This document shows, one piece after another, positions 7,983-17,476 of a stretch of DNA of 64,000 nt. Origin of the DNA: JAAFHB01 sp038236995 (GTDB lineage: Bacteria > Bacteroidota > Bacteroidia > Bacteroidales > Prolixibacteraceae); the NCBI GenBank assembly GCA_038236995.1, contig JBBRZE010000020.1, forward strand, positions 1 to 64,000, read 5' to 3'. Both the position numbers and the translations under genes were made by a program. The notes under the pieces are model-generated. The model was not told where the DNA came from. It did no database searches and saw only the letters and a program-made list of their open reading frames with translations. The first letter of the stretch is position 1. Every line of letters begins with the position of its first letter.

Positions 7983-10900
7983 TTATTGAATCAACGTAAC
8001 GTCGCCTACTTTTGTAACTAATTCCCCATTGGCAAACTTGCACCTGATTTTCCAGACATAAACATCCTGCGGACAAAGCTTCCCGTTATAATATCCATCC
8101 CAGCCCCGTTCAACCTCATTGGATTGAAAAAATAGGTTTCCCCAGCGATTGAAGATCTGGAATTCATATTCAACAACGTCTCCACTGACAAGATTTGGGT
8201 GGAAGATATGGTTTCGAGGATCGCCCGGAACATAAATTCCGCCTGATGATCCCTCTTTGGCAGGGATAAATGCATTCGCCACTTTTATTTCGTCACTGTA
8301 AATTTCAATATCCGGAGAAAGAATATATTCATCTTTACAATTAAAAGCGGTTGTTATACTGAGAGTTGCTTTAAAAACTCCTGTTCTTGCATACTCATAT
8401 ACAGGTTCGAAATCGGTCGAAGTTGTACCGTCTCCGAAATCCCAAAGCAGTGTAAAGGCATTTTCAGAGAGGTTCACAAAATAGACACTATTCCCGGGAA
8501 TCTGAACCCTGTTGGCTGATACCCTGAAAAAAGCACTTGCCTGATCATGTACTGTGATTACCTTTTCAGAAAAAGTCATCTCTCCAAGACTGTTATAAAC
8601 TTCAAGACGAACTTTATAAGTTCCACCTTCGTAATAGGTGATCTTAGGTTCAAATTCTGTCGAATGATTTCCATTCCCAAAATCCCATAAGAACTTGAAG
8701 CCGTTAACAGAATAGTTATTGAATTTCACACTAAACGGGGCACATCCTTCTGTATCGCAATCGAAAGCAGTACCGGGAGCTCTTTCATTAATGGTGACTC
8801 CAATTTTTTTTGTCGAAGAACAAACATTGCCTTTCGCAGTTAATGAGACTGTATAATAACCTGCTTTTGAATACTCATGTTCCGATACAGTTCCGGTTTT
8901 CGCAGCCGTTTGATCTCCAAATTGCCAGGTATAGTCCCACGGTCCAAACTGTGTAAGGTTTGTTAAAAGGATCTTCCCTGATGGTAATGACTGTTCCAAA
9001 GGATTAACACTGAAATCAGCCTGCGGAGTTGGAAGAACTTTAACAACCGACTTAAAGGCATCGACACATCCGAATTCATTGCGGGCAATCAGATTAACGG
9101 GATAGATTTCCGGGTTACCTTCAGGCGAAATAAACGTATATTCAGGATTTGCCAATGAAACAGGGATGCTTCCGTCGCCAAAATCCCAAATATAAGTTTT
9201 TGCTCCTTCTGAAGAATTATTACTAAACTTCACATTTAAGGGAGAACATCCTTCACTAACCGATTGCGTGAAATCAGCTTTTGGCAGCGGCAAGACCGTG
9301 ATCGTATTAATCACCTTTGATTTGCATCCGCTGAATGATTCGCCAGTCAACCGTACCACATAGGTTGTTTCTTTACCATCTTTTGCATTAAATTTCAGCG
9401 TCGGATTACTTTCAGTACTTAAAACGGTGCCATCTTCTGCCAGCCAACTGTATGATTTTGAACCTGGCCGTGCGTTATCGAATTTCACTTCATAAGGACT
9501 GCACCCCCTTTGAGAAACCGGATATCCGACGCTGTATTCCGGTTCAACCTTAATGGTCTGTTCGCTTGTCAATGTACATCCCGATTCGCTGCTGCTTATC
9601 AGCTTTACGACAAAAGTTTTAGACCCGGCCAATTCATTATTGAAAGTATGTGTTACAACTTCATCAGCATTGGAGGTTGTATATTTGGTGCCGTCATTAA
9701 AATCCCAAGTATAATTTTCGGCTCCCGAAGAAGATGTATTTTTTAATATCACCGTCAACGGAGTACATCCGGTTACTTCCGAAACGGTAAAAGTCGGTGC
9801 TAAATTGACATTTACCTTAAAAATTGTAGGATCAGGTGCCATACATTCTCCATTGGAATAATTTACACCGATAGAATGATTACCACTGTTGTCCCATACC
9901 ACCGTTGCAGAACTGGAAGTTGATTTCCCCCCTAAAATAATTTGCCCTCCGGCGATCATCCAGGTATAGTTTACTTTTCCGGGCTGGGTCATATACAGAA
10001 TGCTGCCACTGTTTGCACAAACGCTCTGTGGACCGGAAATAGTTGGCAATGGAACAGGTAACACAATAATTTCACTCACAAGTGGTGAAACAACAGAACA
10101 GCCATTACCATTTTCATAATTTAAAGTCAGATTATATGCGCCGGGATTATTCCACAAAAAAGTTACTGAATTGGATGTGGCTGTTCCATCTCCAACAGGA
10201 ATGCCTTGGTCGGCATGCCATTGATAATTTGACATACCAGCCTCGGTAGTAAAGGTGACAGGTGAACCTGCACAAACGACGGTAGGACTTGCAATAGCGA
10301 TTGCAGGCAACGGATTAACGTTTACACTATACACCGCCGCAGAATTTCCAGCGCAACCAGCTATGTTACTATAACTAATGCTGACAGTTTGATTTCCGAC
10401 AATATTCCAGTCAACTGTAATTGAATTTGTGCCGACACCGCTTGTAACTACTCCACCTGATGAAACGACCCATTTATAACCTGCCATTCCCGGCTCGGTG
10501 GTATAAGTGACACCGGCCACTTTTACGCAAACCTTATCTAAACCTATAATAGTAGGATTAAGATTTCTGACTTTCACATCGACAAAAATGGGTGCGCCGA
10601 AACAGGTTCCATTCGATGGTATAATCGTATATCGAACGATACCTATACTTGTTGTTGTATTGATCAATTGTTGGGCAATAGTTGATCCGCTTCCGCTTTC
10701 TGCTCCGGTAACTGTTCCTGAAATTGTCTCTACGGACCATTTGTACGTAAGCGTTCCATTGGATGGTGTCAGTTTTATATTTGTTACAGAACCTGAGCAG
10801 ATAACTTGTGTTTCAGGTGAAGCCGAAGCCGTCGGGGCAGAATCGACTTTTACTTGAAATTGAACTTCGTCAGGTGATGAACAACCTGTTCTGTTTGAAT

Positions 10901-13895
10901 AGCTGACACCTACAGTTTGTAGCCCGGGTGCAGTCCATACCACGAATATTGTATTAGTGCCACTGCCAGAAGTTATTGTGCCACCAGATACTTCCCACAA
11001 GTAGTTATTCATTCCTGGCTCGGTTGTATATTCGACGTTACTCATTCCCTGGCATGAAGTTGCTAATCCATTTATTGTCGGAATCTGCAACTGATTAACT
11101 GTTACATTAAAAACAGTCGGAACAATTGCAGCACAAAGACCATCTAAATCATAATTTACTTTCACAAACTGATCGCCGGAAGTGTTCCAGTTTACCAGAA
11201 TCTCATTTCCTTCAGCACCAGCGGCGATGATTCCACCTTCGGATATTTCCCATTTATAATTGGTCTTGCCGGATTCAGTTGTATAAGTCACATTTTTCGC
11301 ACCAGCGCAGGCATTACTTGCCCCTGTAATTATTGGCAAAGTATGGCCATTAACTTTGACATCAATTATTTTAGGGACAGCGCCCGGACACCCGGGTTGT
11401 GTATAATTTAAACTAACAGTCTGCATTCCCGGTTGAGTCCATAGAACTTCTGCCACATTAGATGTTGCGTCTCCACCTGAAATTATTCTCCCGCCTGACG
11501 AAATATTCCAATTATAATTGGTCATTCCAGCTAATCCCGTATAAATAACTTCTGTTGCCTGTTCACACACCGTTTCAGGGCCAACCAGAGAAACTGTTTG
11601 TGATGTATTTACTGATACATGAAAGTCATATGGTACAGCTCCGGTACAACCATTTTCATTGGTATAATTCAACGAAATTGTCTGCAAACCTGCATTATTC
11701 CATGAAACAGTTATGGTATTTGAAGTTAGACTTCCGCCAGAAGTAATCGTTCCTCCTGAAGAAATTGCCCAATGATAGTCTGTCATTCCGGCTGCTGCAG
11801 TATATACAACGGCTGTCGAACCAAGACAGACTGCGGCGGGTCCACTAATTACAGGTATCGGCAATGGATTAACGGAAACTTTAACAGAATTTGTTCTCGA
11901 ACAACCCGATGAAATCGTTTCGGTAAGAAAATATTCTGTGGTTTGCAAAGGGTTCACTGTTGGGGCAGAAATTATTGAAGTAAACCCGACAGGCTCTGAA
12001 ACCCAGTTGTAAGAACTTCCTGCATTTGAAGGACCCCCAATTTGAACAGGAGCACCGCCGCAAATAGTTATTGGATTTCCGGAAAATGCAGCGGGTAATG
12101 GAATAACCTTGATGTGTAAAACAGAAGGAGTTGGTGCATTGCATCCAGCCTGATCATAATTCAAACTAACAGTTTGGTTATCTGCATCTTTCCAATCAAT
12201 TGTTATAAAATTAGATGTCGGAGTCCCCCCCGAAATAACGACACCACCTGGTGAGACCGTCCACAGATAATTGCTCATCCCTGCTGCTGTTGAATAGACA
12301 TTCCCTTTTGAATTGGCACATACAATCGCTGGACCAGTTATTACCGGATTTGGAAGATCATTGACCTTCAGTTTCATCGGTACTGCAATTGAAGTACCGC
12401 ATTCATTGGTTGCTGAAAGCAAAATATCATATGTTCCAGATGTACGATAAGAAATTGCCGATGGATCTTTCGAACTGGATACGGAGGGCATACCCCCTGT
12501 AAATTGCCAGTTATAAGTGCTGGTCGTCTCTCCAAAACAATTATTAACCAGTGCTGTCGGCGTGATCGATTGATTGACACATATTGCATTTAGCGGAATA
12601 ATTTTGACGGACGGAACTTGCTTGACAGTGATTGTTTTAGAAGTCGTTATTGTCCCGCAACCATTGGTAACCTTTAAATTAATCTGATAGGAACCGGCGT
12701 TATCGAATATAAACACCGGATTAACAGAATTCAAAACTGAGCCTGCATCAAAATGCCATGAACTTGAATTTGGCAAACAATTATCTGATCCAATATAGTT
12801 ACTCACTGTCCATAAATACTGCAAGGCACCGCAAGGTGTGTTTGCAATGGAGGAAGATTTATTAGTAGCTGTAACCAAGGAACCTTTGCAAACTTCAATG
12901 GCGCTAAGTTCAAATGCTGATACCGGTCGCGGATTAATACAAATTTCATGCGGGGTCGTTGTAGTTCCTATTGCACATTGAGGATTGCTCGAAGTAAGCG
13001 TTACGTTATAACTTCCTGGTTGAGTGAATTTATGCGTTGGATTTTTATCAGTTAAAATTGTCCCATCCCCAAAATTCCATGAATAGGTATCAGAACCTGA
13101 ACTACAATTATACCCAGCACCGGATTCAGTCTGATTGTTAAAGGAAATTGGTTCATTCAGACATCCGCTGGGTACAGTTGAAAATTTAGCGATTGGTGAC
13201 TTAAAAACTCTGATGCTTCCCAATTGCGCCGGGCTGGATGTACAGCTATTAATCGCATTTACTTTTAGTGTAAACTGACCACCAATGCCTGGAGCATCAC
13301 ACGAACTCTTAAGATAGGTATGCTCAAGGTTGTTATTCGCCAACATTTGTTCAAATGTTCTGGTTTCCGTTGTACCATCGCCATAATCAATAAAATAGGA
13401 TGTGCCAGGTGCATTCTCTTCAACCCCGGTAATGGTAAAACTGAGTAATAAAGGACTACAGCCGATTGTGCTACCTCCATTATTGCTTATACCTATTGAA
13501 GGATTGCTTTGATTTGATACAGGATAGGTTTTACTTAACGGAAGACCATTTACCATTGCAGTGAAAACCAGGTTAAACATTCCAAGACTGTGATAGATAT
13601 GTGAGGCAGACAAAAAACCCGTGGGTAAGGGTTCTTCGATACCATCGCCCCAGTTGATTTTATAAGAGGCAATCGAAGCTTTGCCTTCCGAAATATTATT
13701 GACAATTAGCTTGTAATCAGGATTGAGTTTTGTTGGGACAAGGTCGCAATTGCCAAAGGGGGTAATTCTATCTGCATCTTCGAGAAGCGGGTTCTGTCCA
13801 ATTGCCTGATAAGTAAAAACGAGCGCAAATGCTAAACACACTAAAGTAGATCTTACGATAACGGAGAATTCATCTATGTAAGAGCTTTTCTTCAT
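7983..13895 (-). CDS. Giant PKD-repeat surface protein with type B T9SS C-terminal domain
   Basis: 1970 residues, predicted to be exported by Sec and then by the type IX system and displayed on the cell surface. Signal peptide about 1-34 (ending AIGQ). Residues ~60-510 hold PKD-type domains, visible from WGDG, YGDG and NFGDG motifs. From ~515 to ~1360 there are eight ~85-residue PKD-like repeats of the pattern GP..VC....VYTT.AGM.NY.W, interrupted by two divergent units. From ~1360 to ~1860 come six further PKD domains (WDFNDG, WDFGDG, WQFGDQ, WDFGNG). The last ~100 residues, with FQIFNRWGNLFFQS and WDGYYNGKLCPQDVYVWKI, form a gliding-motility-associated CHU_C/type B sorting domain. The usual NxDGxxD stretch before it is replaced by PAKEGSSGGIYVPGDP. 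The PorP/SprF gene lies immediately upstream on the same strand, 495 bp away. Ligand unknown. Confidence 0.93.
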   Translation of the reverse strand: MKKSSYIDEFSVIVRSTLVCLAFALVFTYQAIGQNPLLEDADRITPFGNCDLVPTKLNPDYKLIVNNISEGKASIASYKINWGDGIEEPLPTGFLSASHIYHSLGMFNLVFTAMVNGLPLSKTYPVSNQSNPSIGISNNGGSTIGCSPLLLSFTITGVEENAPGTSYFIDYGDGTTETRTFEQMLANNNLEHTYLKSSCDAPGIGGQFTLKVNAINSCTSSPAQLGSIRVFKSPIAKFSTVPSGCLNEPISFNNQTESGAGYNCSSGSDTYSWNFGDGTILTDKNPTHKFTQPGSYNVTLTSSNPQCAIGTTTTPHEICINPRPVSAFELSAIEVCKGSLVTATNKSSSIANTPCGALQYLWTVSNYIGSDNCLPNSSSWHFDAGSVLNSVNPVFIFDNAGSYQINLKVTNGCGTITTSKTITVKQVPSVKIIPLNAICVNQSITPTALVNNCFGETTSTYNWQFTGGMPSVSSSKDPSAISYRTSGTYDILLSATNECGTSIAVPMKLKVNDLPNPVITGPAIVCANSKGNVYSTAAGMSNYLWTVSPGGVVISGGTPTSNFITIDWKDADNQTVSLNYDQAGCNAPTPSVLHIKVIPLPAAFSGNPITICGGAPVQIGGPSNAGSSYNWVSEPVGFTSIISAPTVNPLQTTEYFLTETISSGCSRTNSVKVSVNPLPIPVISGPAAVCLGSTAVVYTAAAGMTDYHWAISSGGTITSGGSLTSNTITVSWNNAGLQTISLNYTNENGCTGAVPYDFHVSVNTSQTVSLVGPETVCEQATEVIYTGLAGMTNYNWNISSGGRIISGGDATSNVAEVLWTQPGMQTVSLNYTQPGCPGAVPKIIDVKVNGHTLPIITGASNACAGAKNVTYTTESGKTNYKWEISEGGIIAAGAEGNEILVNWNTSGDQFVKVNYDLDGLCAAIVPTVFNVTVNQLQIPTINGLATSCQGMSNVEYTTEPGMNNYLWEVSGGTITSGSGTNTIFVVWTAPGLQTVGVSYSNRTGCSSPDEVQFQVKVDSAPTASASPETQVICSGSVTNIKLTPSNGTLTYKWSVETISGTVTGAESGSGSTIAQQLINTTTSIGIVRYTIIPSNGTCFGAPIFVDVKVRNLNPTIIGLDKVCVKVAGVTYTTEPGMAGYKWVVSSGGVVTSGVGTNSITVDWNIVGNQTVSISYSNIAGCAGNSAAVYSVNVNPLPAIAIASPTVVCAGSPVTFTTEAGMSNYQWHADQGIPVGDGTATSNSVTFLWNNPGAYNLTLNYENGNGCSVVSPLVSEIIVLPVPLPTISGPQSVCANSGSILYMTQPGKVNYTWMIAGGQIILGGKSTSSSATVVWDNSGNHSIGVNYSNGECMAPDPTIFKVNVNLAPTFTVSEVTGCTPLTVILKNTSSSGAENYTWDFNDGTKYTTSNADEVVTHTFNNELAGSKTFVVKLISSSESGCTLTSEQTIKVEPEYSVGYPVSQRGCSPYEVKFDNARPGSKSYSWLAEDGTVLSTESNPTLKFNAKDGKETTYVVRLTGESFSGCKSKVINTITVLPLPKADFTQSVSEGCSPLNVKFSNNSSEGAKTYIWDFGDGSIPVSLANPEYTFISPEGNPEIYPVNLIARNEFGCVDAFKSVVKVLPTPQADFSVNPLEQSLPSGKILLTNLTQFGPWDYTWQFGDQTAAKTGTVSEHEYSKAGYYTVSLTAKGNVCSSTKKIGVTINERAPGTAFDCDTEGCAPFSVKFNNYSVNGFKFLWDFGNGNHSTEFEPKITYYEGGTYKVRLEVYNSLGEMTFSEKVITVHDQASAFFRVSANRVQIPGNSVYFVNLSENAFTLLWDFGDGTTSTDFEPVYEYARTGVFKATLSITTAFNCKDEYILSPDIEIYSDEIKVANAFIPAKEGSSGGIYVPGDPRNHIFHPNLVSGDVVEYEFQIFNRWGNLFFQSNEVERGWDGYYNGKLCPQDVYVWKIRCKFANGELVTKVGDVTLIQ

Positions 13896-14390
13896 CTTTT
13901 TGATCTAACTTTAATTCAATAAACAAACCTAAAATGTAAATTATTTATTTACACATCAAATGTAGTTATTCGTTTGTTGTAAACATATCTTCATTAGTAT
14001 ATTTATTTAAGATATTCGTAAATTATATTTACACTTCAATTTAATTTTCAGTTAATTAATAACAATATTAAAAGAGGGATCGCAGCAAGTCATTCCCAAA
14101 CAAAACATATCAACACTATAACACTAACATCAAGTACGTTATAGTATACGAAGATGAATATTGATTATTAAAAATTCTCTTAGGCACAATAAAATATCGT
14201 TTTGAGGAATAGAAGAAACTTAAGAACAACAAAATATAAATGCCTTCCATCAGTATATTGAAGGATATTAAAGTATTTGATTCTTAATATTTTGAATAGA
14301 AAATAAAAAATACCGCGTGTTTTGACCCGCTTATCACGAAATTGTATAGATCCGGAAAGGAATTAATAGATACTTAATATTTTTTTACAG
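13896..14390. other. AT-rich gap between PorP/SprF and the giant gene
   Basis: 495 bp without a credible ORF. On the minus strand there are two TAnnTTTG matches, tacatttg at 13964-13957 and taggtttg at 13931-13924, either of which could start a separate transcript for the giant gene. Neither has a TTG at the standard spacing. A gap this long suggests the giant protein and its PorP/SprF partner are not a tight operon. Confidence 0.45.
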
Positions 14391-15443
14391 CTAAAAAATT
14401 CTAAGATCGCGAGGCAGGTCTTTGTTAAATCTTATTCCTTTACGTTTTGCAAAACAATCGAAGTATTTGGAACCACACCCAAAAACTTTACCCATTTCGA
14501 ACATCAATGAAATTTCGTGGGCACCCGATCCATACCCGGCTAAAGAAGACAACTGTATATCGTAACTATAAGATATCTTAAAAGATCCGCGCTCCACTCC
14601 AACCATCAATACGATAGCGTCACTATCAAGAAACTGGCTGTCCGTCAATTTGTTTTTAAAGATCGGAAATCCCCGGTACCAAGCTCCGAATTCAAGGAAA
14701 CTGCTGTACCAATAGGCACCAATATCGAGCTGTTTAAAACCATTTTGATATTCGAAACGGTAACACAACGATGCGGTTCGTGACTCTTCCACAATACGTG
14801 AACGCTCGCTCCAAAAATTAACACCTCCAAAATTGACTATTTTTAAAGGCATAAATGCCCGTTCACCGATAAACGAAAAGCTCGGACGTAATAGATGGTC
14901 GGCAGTAAGCCCAATCCACAATTTGGGTGAAAATAAAAACAGAGATGAAACCAGATCAATATAATTGACTCTTGTATCAGAAAAATAATCGAGATTTCCA
15001 TTATTAGAACCTGCACCACTGCCATCAGGGAAAATCAGTTTGCTTCGATCCAGGCTTTTTTGTCCGAAGGTAAATTGCATACCAGGAACAAATTGCCAGT
15101 AATCGCCAAGTTTCACTCGATAAGAATATTGTAATCCCAGATAGGATGTATTCAGACTTGCAGTTCCGGCCTTATCTGTAACAAATACCACCCCTACTCC
15201 ACTTTTGTAGGTATCCAAATACATATCAGCGGCAAATGCATAAGTCTGGTAGGCCTTCGAAATGCCTGGCCACTGATTCCGATAATTAACAACAAATCGG
15301 GTACCTCCTGATGATCCGGCCAATGAAGGACTTAAAATATTAGGGGCAGAATAAAACTGTGAAAAATGAGGATCCTGCGAATACACAGAATTCACAGAAA
15401 AAAAGAACAAGCCAAATATGACATAAATGATCCCACGCCCCAT
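14391..15443 (-). CDS. PorP/SprF family type IX secretion outer-membrane protein
   Basis: 350 residues with a signal peptide (about 1-22, ending VYSQ) and the family-defining mature start DPHFSQFYSAPNILSPSLAG, then NYRNQWPG. The rest alternates as in an outer-membrane beta-barrel, with repeated aromatic strands such as LGLQYSYRVKLGDYWQFVPG and an FKISYSYDIQLS strand near the end. It lacks the final aromatic residue often seen in barrels and carries a short C-terminal extension with two Cys (VFGCGSKYFDCF). In this family SprF-like proteins sit beside genes for type B CTD proteins and are thought to anchor or secrete that partner. Here the partner would be the 1970-residue protein downstream. 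It is clearly more distant from the two other PorP/SprF proteins in the window than those are from each other. Confidence 0.92.
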   Translation of the reverse strand: MGRGIIYVIFGLFFFSVNSVYSQDPHFSQFYSAPNILSPSLAGSSGGTRFVVNYRNQWPGISKAYQTYAFAADMYLDTYKSGVGVVFVTDKAGTASLNTSYLGLQYSYRVKLGDYWQFVPGMQFTFGQKSLDRSKLIFPDGSGAGSNNGNLDYFSDTRVNYIDLVSSLFLFSPKLWIGLTADHLLRPSFSFIGERAFMPLKIVNFGGVNFWSERSRIVEESRTASLCYRFEYQNGFKQLDIGAYWYSSFLEFGAWYRGFPIFKNKLTDSQFLDSDAIVLMVGVERGSFKISYSYDIQLSSLAGYGSGAHEISLMFEMGKVFGCGSKYFDCFAKRKGIRFNKDLPRDLRIF

Positions 15444-15850
15444 AGCTAATTAACTTATTGAATGAATTTATGCTTTGAAAAAGAAAGCAAAAAATCAGAT
15501 TTCAATATTTAAAGACAAAAACAGTCTTAAAATATTTTTACAACATCAGGCTAATCTACTTAAAATTGCGTCAAATTTACAAAAAAAAGATTGTCGAAAT
15601 TGGACAATAGCAAATATATTTAATCATTTAGGTAACTTATTTTACACAATGAAAAATTTTTATCCTCCGCATCCGATGTATTTTTCAATGATGTTTCACT
15701 GCCTAACACGGCGGTTTAATTAATCTATAAGAGAAATAAATTACCGTATAAAAAAGGTTTATTCATGAAGATTTTACATTTTTATCAAGCCAATGAACAA
15801 ATCTTTTGGTGCAATAGTTAATTTCAACTAAGTTTGAAAAAAATGAGACA
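15444..15850. other. Divergent intergenic region, PorP/SprF and ruvC
   Basis: 407 bp between divergently transcribed genes. A TTG-initiated 82-codon frame at 15475-15723 has no recognisable features and is not called as a gene. The right end holds the ruvC promoter described separately. No convincing promoter was seen for the leftward PorP/SprF gene. Confidence 0.5.
15806..15836 (+). promoter_or_regulatory. Predicted Bacteroidota sigma-A promoter of ruvC
   Basis: A ttg at 15806-15808 (within ttttgg) is followed after 20 bp by taagtttg at 15829-15836, matching the TTG-N19-21-TAnnTTTG consensus. Transcription would start near 15843, leaving a leader of only about 8 nt before the TTG start codon at 15851. 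Confidence 0.55.
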
Positions 15851-16402
15851 TTGGAAATTAACAAAACGATACTTGGAATTGATCCGGGATCAAATATAAT
15901 GGGATATGGAGTCCTTAAAATCACAAAAAACAAGGCTCAGATAGTTACGCTTGGAGTTATTAAAACATCCGGATTTTCAGGTCATTACCAAAAGCTTAGC
16001 CATATTTTTGATCGAACGCTTTATCTGGTTGACGAATACAAACCTGACGAAACAGCACTTGAGGCTCCTTTTTTTGGCAAAAATGTTCAGTCGATGCTTA
16101 AACTTGGCAGGGCGCAAGGGGTAGCAATGGCGGCATCATTGTACCGAGGTATTCCTATCTTTGAATATGCCCCTCTGCGAATCAAACAAGCAATAACAGG
16201 AAACGGCTCTGCTACCAAAGAGCAGGTTGCCTATTTTCTGAAACAAATGTTTAATATTGAAATTATGCCGAATGATCTTGATGCAACTGATGGTTTGGCA
16301 ACAGCTGTATGTCACTTTCTTCAGTTGAAAAATCCAGTTGGTGACGGCTCATGTAAGAATTGGGAAGCGTTTATCAGGCAAAATCCTGATCGGGTTAAAT
16401 AA
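15851..16402 (+). CDS. ruvC: Crossover junction endodeoxyribonuclease RuvC
   Basis: Resolves Holliday junctions together with RuvAB. At 183 residues it has normal family length. The four acidic catalytic residues are all visible: Asp11 in GIDPGS, Glu71 in ALEAPF, and Asp144/Asp147 in DATDGLA. FFGKNVQSMLKLGRAQG is the typical central block, and the YAPLRIKQAITGNGSATKEQV stretch carries the conserved K-x-x-x-T-G-x-G region. The start is a TTG at 15851. An ATG at 15843 is out of frame, and no in-frame ATG precedes the conserved region. ruvA and ruvB are not in this window. Confidence 0.96.
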   Translation: MEINKTILGIDPGSNIMGYGVLKITKNKAQIVTLGVIKTSGFSGHYQKLSHIFDRTLYLVDEYKPDETALEAPFFGKNVQSMLKLGRAQGVAMAASLYRGIPIFEYAPLRIKQAITGNGSATKEQVAYFLKQMFNIEIMPNDLDATDGLATAVCHFLQLKNPVGDGSCKNWEAFIRQNPDRVK

Positions 16403-16433
16403 CAAAAGCATCCTAAAAGCTAAAGATCTGCTT

Positions 16434-16829
16434 CTACACAAATTCACTGGCAATTTTAGCTGCAACTTTGGTAAATTCTTCGGCAGTAAGTTTTAATTTG
16501 GGTTTCGAAAAATTAATATCGCTTTCGCTATTCAAAGGGACCAGATGAATGTGAGCATGAGGGACCTCGAGACCAAGCACCGCAACTCCCACTTTTTTAC
16601 AAGGAATCGCTTTTTTTATCGCAAGCGCAATTCGTTTGGTGAAATGCATCAGTCCAGTATATTTCTGATCATCAAGATCAAACAAATAGTCTGTTTCAAC
16701 TTTGGGGATCACAAGAACATGACCTTTCACAAGCGGAAAAATATCAAGAAAGGCGAGGTAGTCCTCGTCTTCCGCAACCTTATAGCAGGGAATTTCACCA
16801 TTTACGATTTTCAAAAAAATACTTGCCAT
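16434..16829 (-). CDS. HIT family nucleotide-binding protein
   Basis: 131 residues from the ATG at 16829, chosen over an ATG three codons upstream because MASIFLKIVNGEIPCYKV is the usual start of bacterial HIT/Hint proteins. The histidine triad HAHIHL (His91, His93, His95) is intact, and GHVLVIPK is the conserved strand before it. The family hydrolyses nucleoside phosphoramidates or related adenylated compounds; the physiological substrate here is unknown. The gene starts 21 bp after the greA stop codon on the same strand, so the two are probably co-transcribed. It is convergent with ruvC. Confidence 0.93.
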   Translation of the reverse strand: MASIFLKIVNGEIPCYKVAEDEDYLAFLDIFPLVKGHVLVIPKVETDYLFDLDDQKYTGLMHFTKRIALAIKKAIPCKKVGVAVLGLEVPHAHIHLVPLNSESDINFSKPKLKLTAEEFTKVAAKIASEFV

Positions 16830-16850
16830 AAAACTCAATATTTAAACCAT

Positions 16851-17330
16851 TTACATTCCAAGTTCAATATTAATAATTTCGAATGGGATCACACCTGAAG
16901 GCACCTTGATCTCAACAGCATCTCCTATTTTTTTACCCATAAGCCCTTGTGCTATAGGTGTATTTACACTTATCTTGCCTTGCTTAAGATCAGCTTCGTG
17001 TTCCGAAACGATCGTATAAGCCATGGTAGAATTATTCTTTGTGTTCTTAATTGTAACCTTGTTCATAATCTGAACAACATCCGTTTCAATCTTAGATTGG
17101 TCGATAATCCGGGCACCTGCCAGTTGGGCCTGTAACATAGAAATTTTAGCCTCGAGCATTCCCTGGGCATCTTTCGCAGCGTCATATTCTGCATTTTCCG
17201 AAATATCTCCCTTTTCTATTGCTTCACCTATATTTTTGGAAATAGCCGGCCTTTCGACATTGATCATTTGGTCAAGGTCTGCTTTAAGTTTTTTCAATCC
17301 TTCGGCAGAGATATAAGTAATTTTGCCCAT
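16851..17330 (-). CDS. greA: Transcription elongation factor GreA
   Basis: Binds RNA polymerase and stimulates cleavage of backtracked RNA. From the ATG at 17330 it is 159 residues, the standard length; the open frame upstream is not conserved. The N-terminal coiled coil contains the acidic tip GDISENAEYDAAK (residues 41-53, with Asp42 and Glu45 at the positions that reach the active site). The C-terminal FKBP-like domain ends with PSGVIPFEIINIE. The HIT gene follows directly. An upstream hairpin with a T-rich tail (17352-17394) separates it from the preceding gene. Confidence 0.95.
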   Translation of the reverse strand: MGKITYISAEGLKKLKADLDQMINVERPAISKNIGEAIEKGDISENAEYDAAKDAQGMLEAKISMLQAQLAGARIIDQSKIETDVVQIMNKVTIKNTKNNSTMAYTIVSEHEADLKQGKISVNTPIAQGLMGKKIGDAVEIKVPSGVIPFEIINIELGM

Positions 17331-17351
17331 CTCGTAAATAGTTTTGCTGAT

Positions 17352-17394
17352 AATACATAAAAAACAAGAAGAACTCCGGCATGCTGGAACTCTT
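17352..17394 (-). terminator. Predicted terminator of the 172-residue membrane protein gene
   Basis: Read on the minus strand, aagagttccagcatgccgga and gttctt form an imperfect GC-rich hairpin followed by a T-rich run (cttgttttttat). It lies after the stop at 17477 and before greA at 17330, so it most likely ends the upstream transcript. It could also act as an attenuator in a long greA leader. Confidence 0.5.
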
Positions 17395-17476
17395 CCCGAT
17401 CTGATTAAATACAAATTTAAATATTTTCTTCAAGAAAAACGCAATTATGTCCTTGAAAAATATTTAAATCTCCGCT

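Noticed and set aside
7864..8076. Minus-strand frame reading the 21-bp array as a 7-residue peptide repeat
   Set aside because: A 21-bp period keeps any frame open without selection. The frame begins inside the giant gene in another phase and has no start signals of its own.
10507..10857. 116-codon plus-strand frame antisense to the PKD giant gene
   Set aside because: It mirrors the repetitive Thr/Val-rich codons of the real gene on the minus strand. The same holds for the plus-strand frames at 44302-44658 and 53440-53811.
15475..15723. 82-codon open frame starting with TTG
   Set aside because: Composition follows the AT-rich intergenic DNA (Lys, Asn, Phe, Ile), there is no domain or signal, and it lies in a divergent promoter gap.
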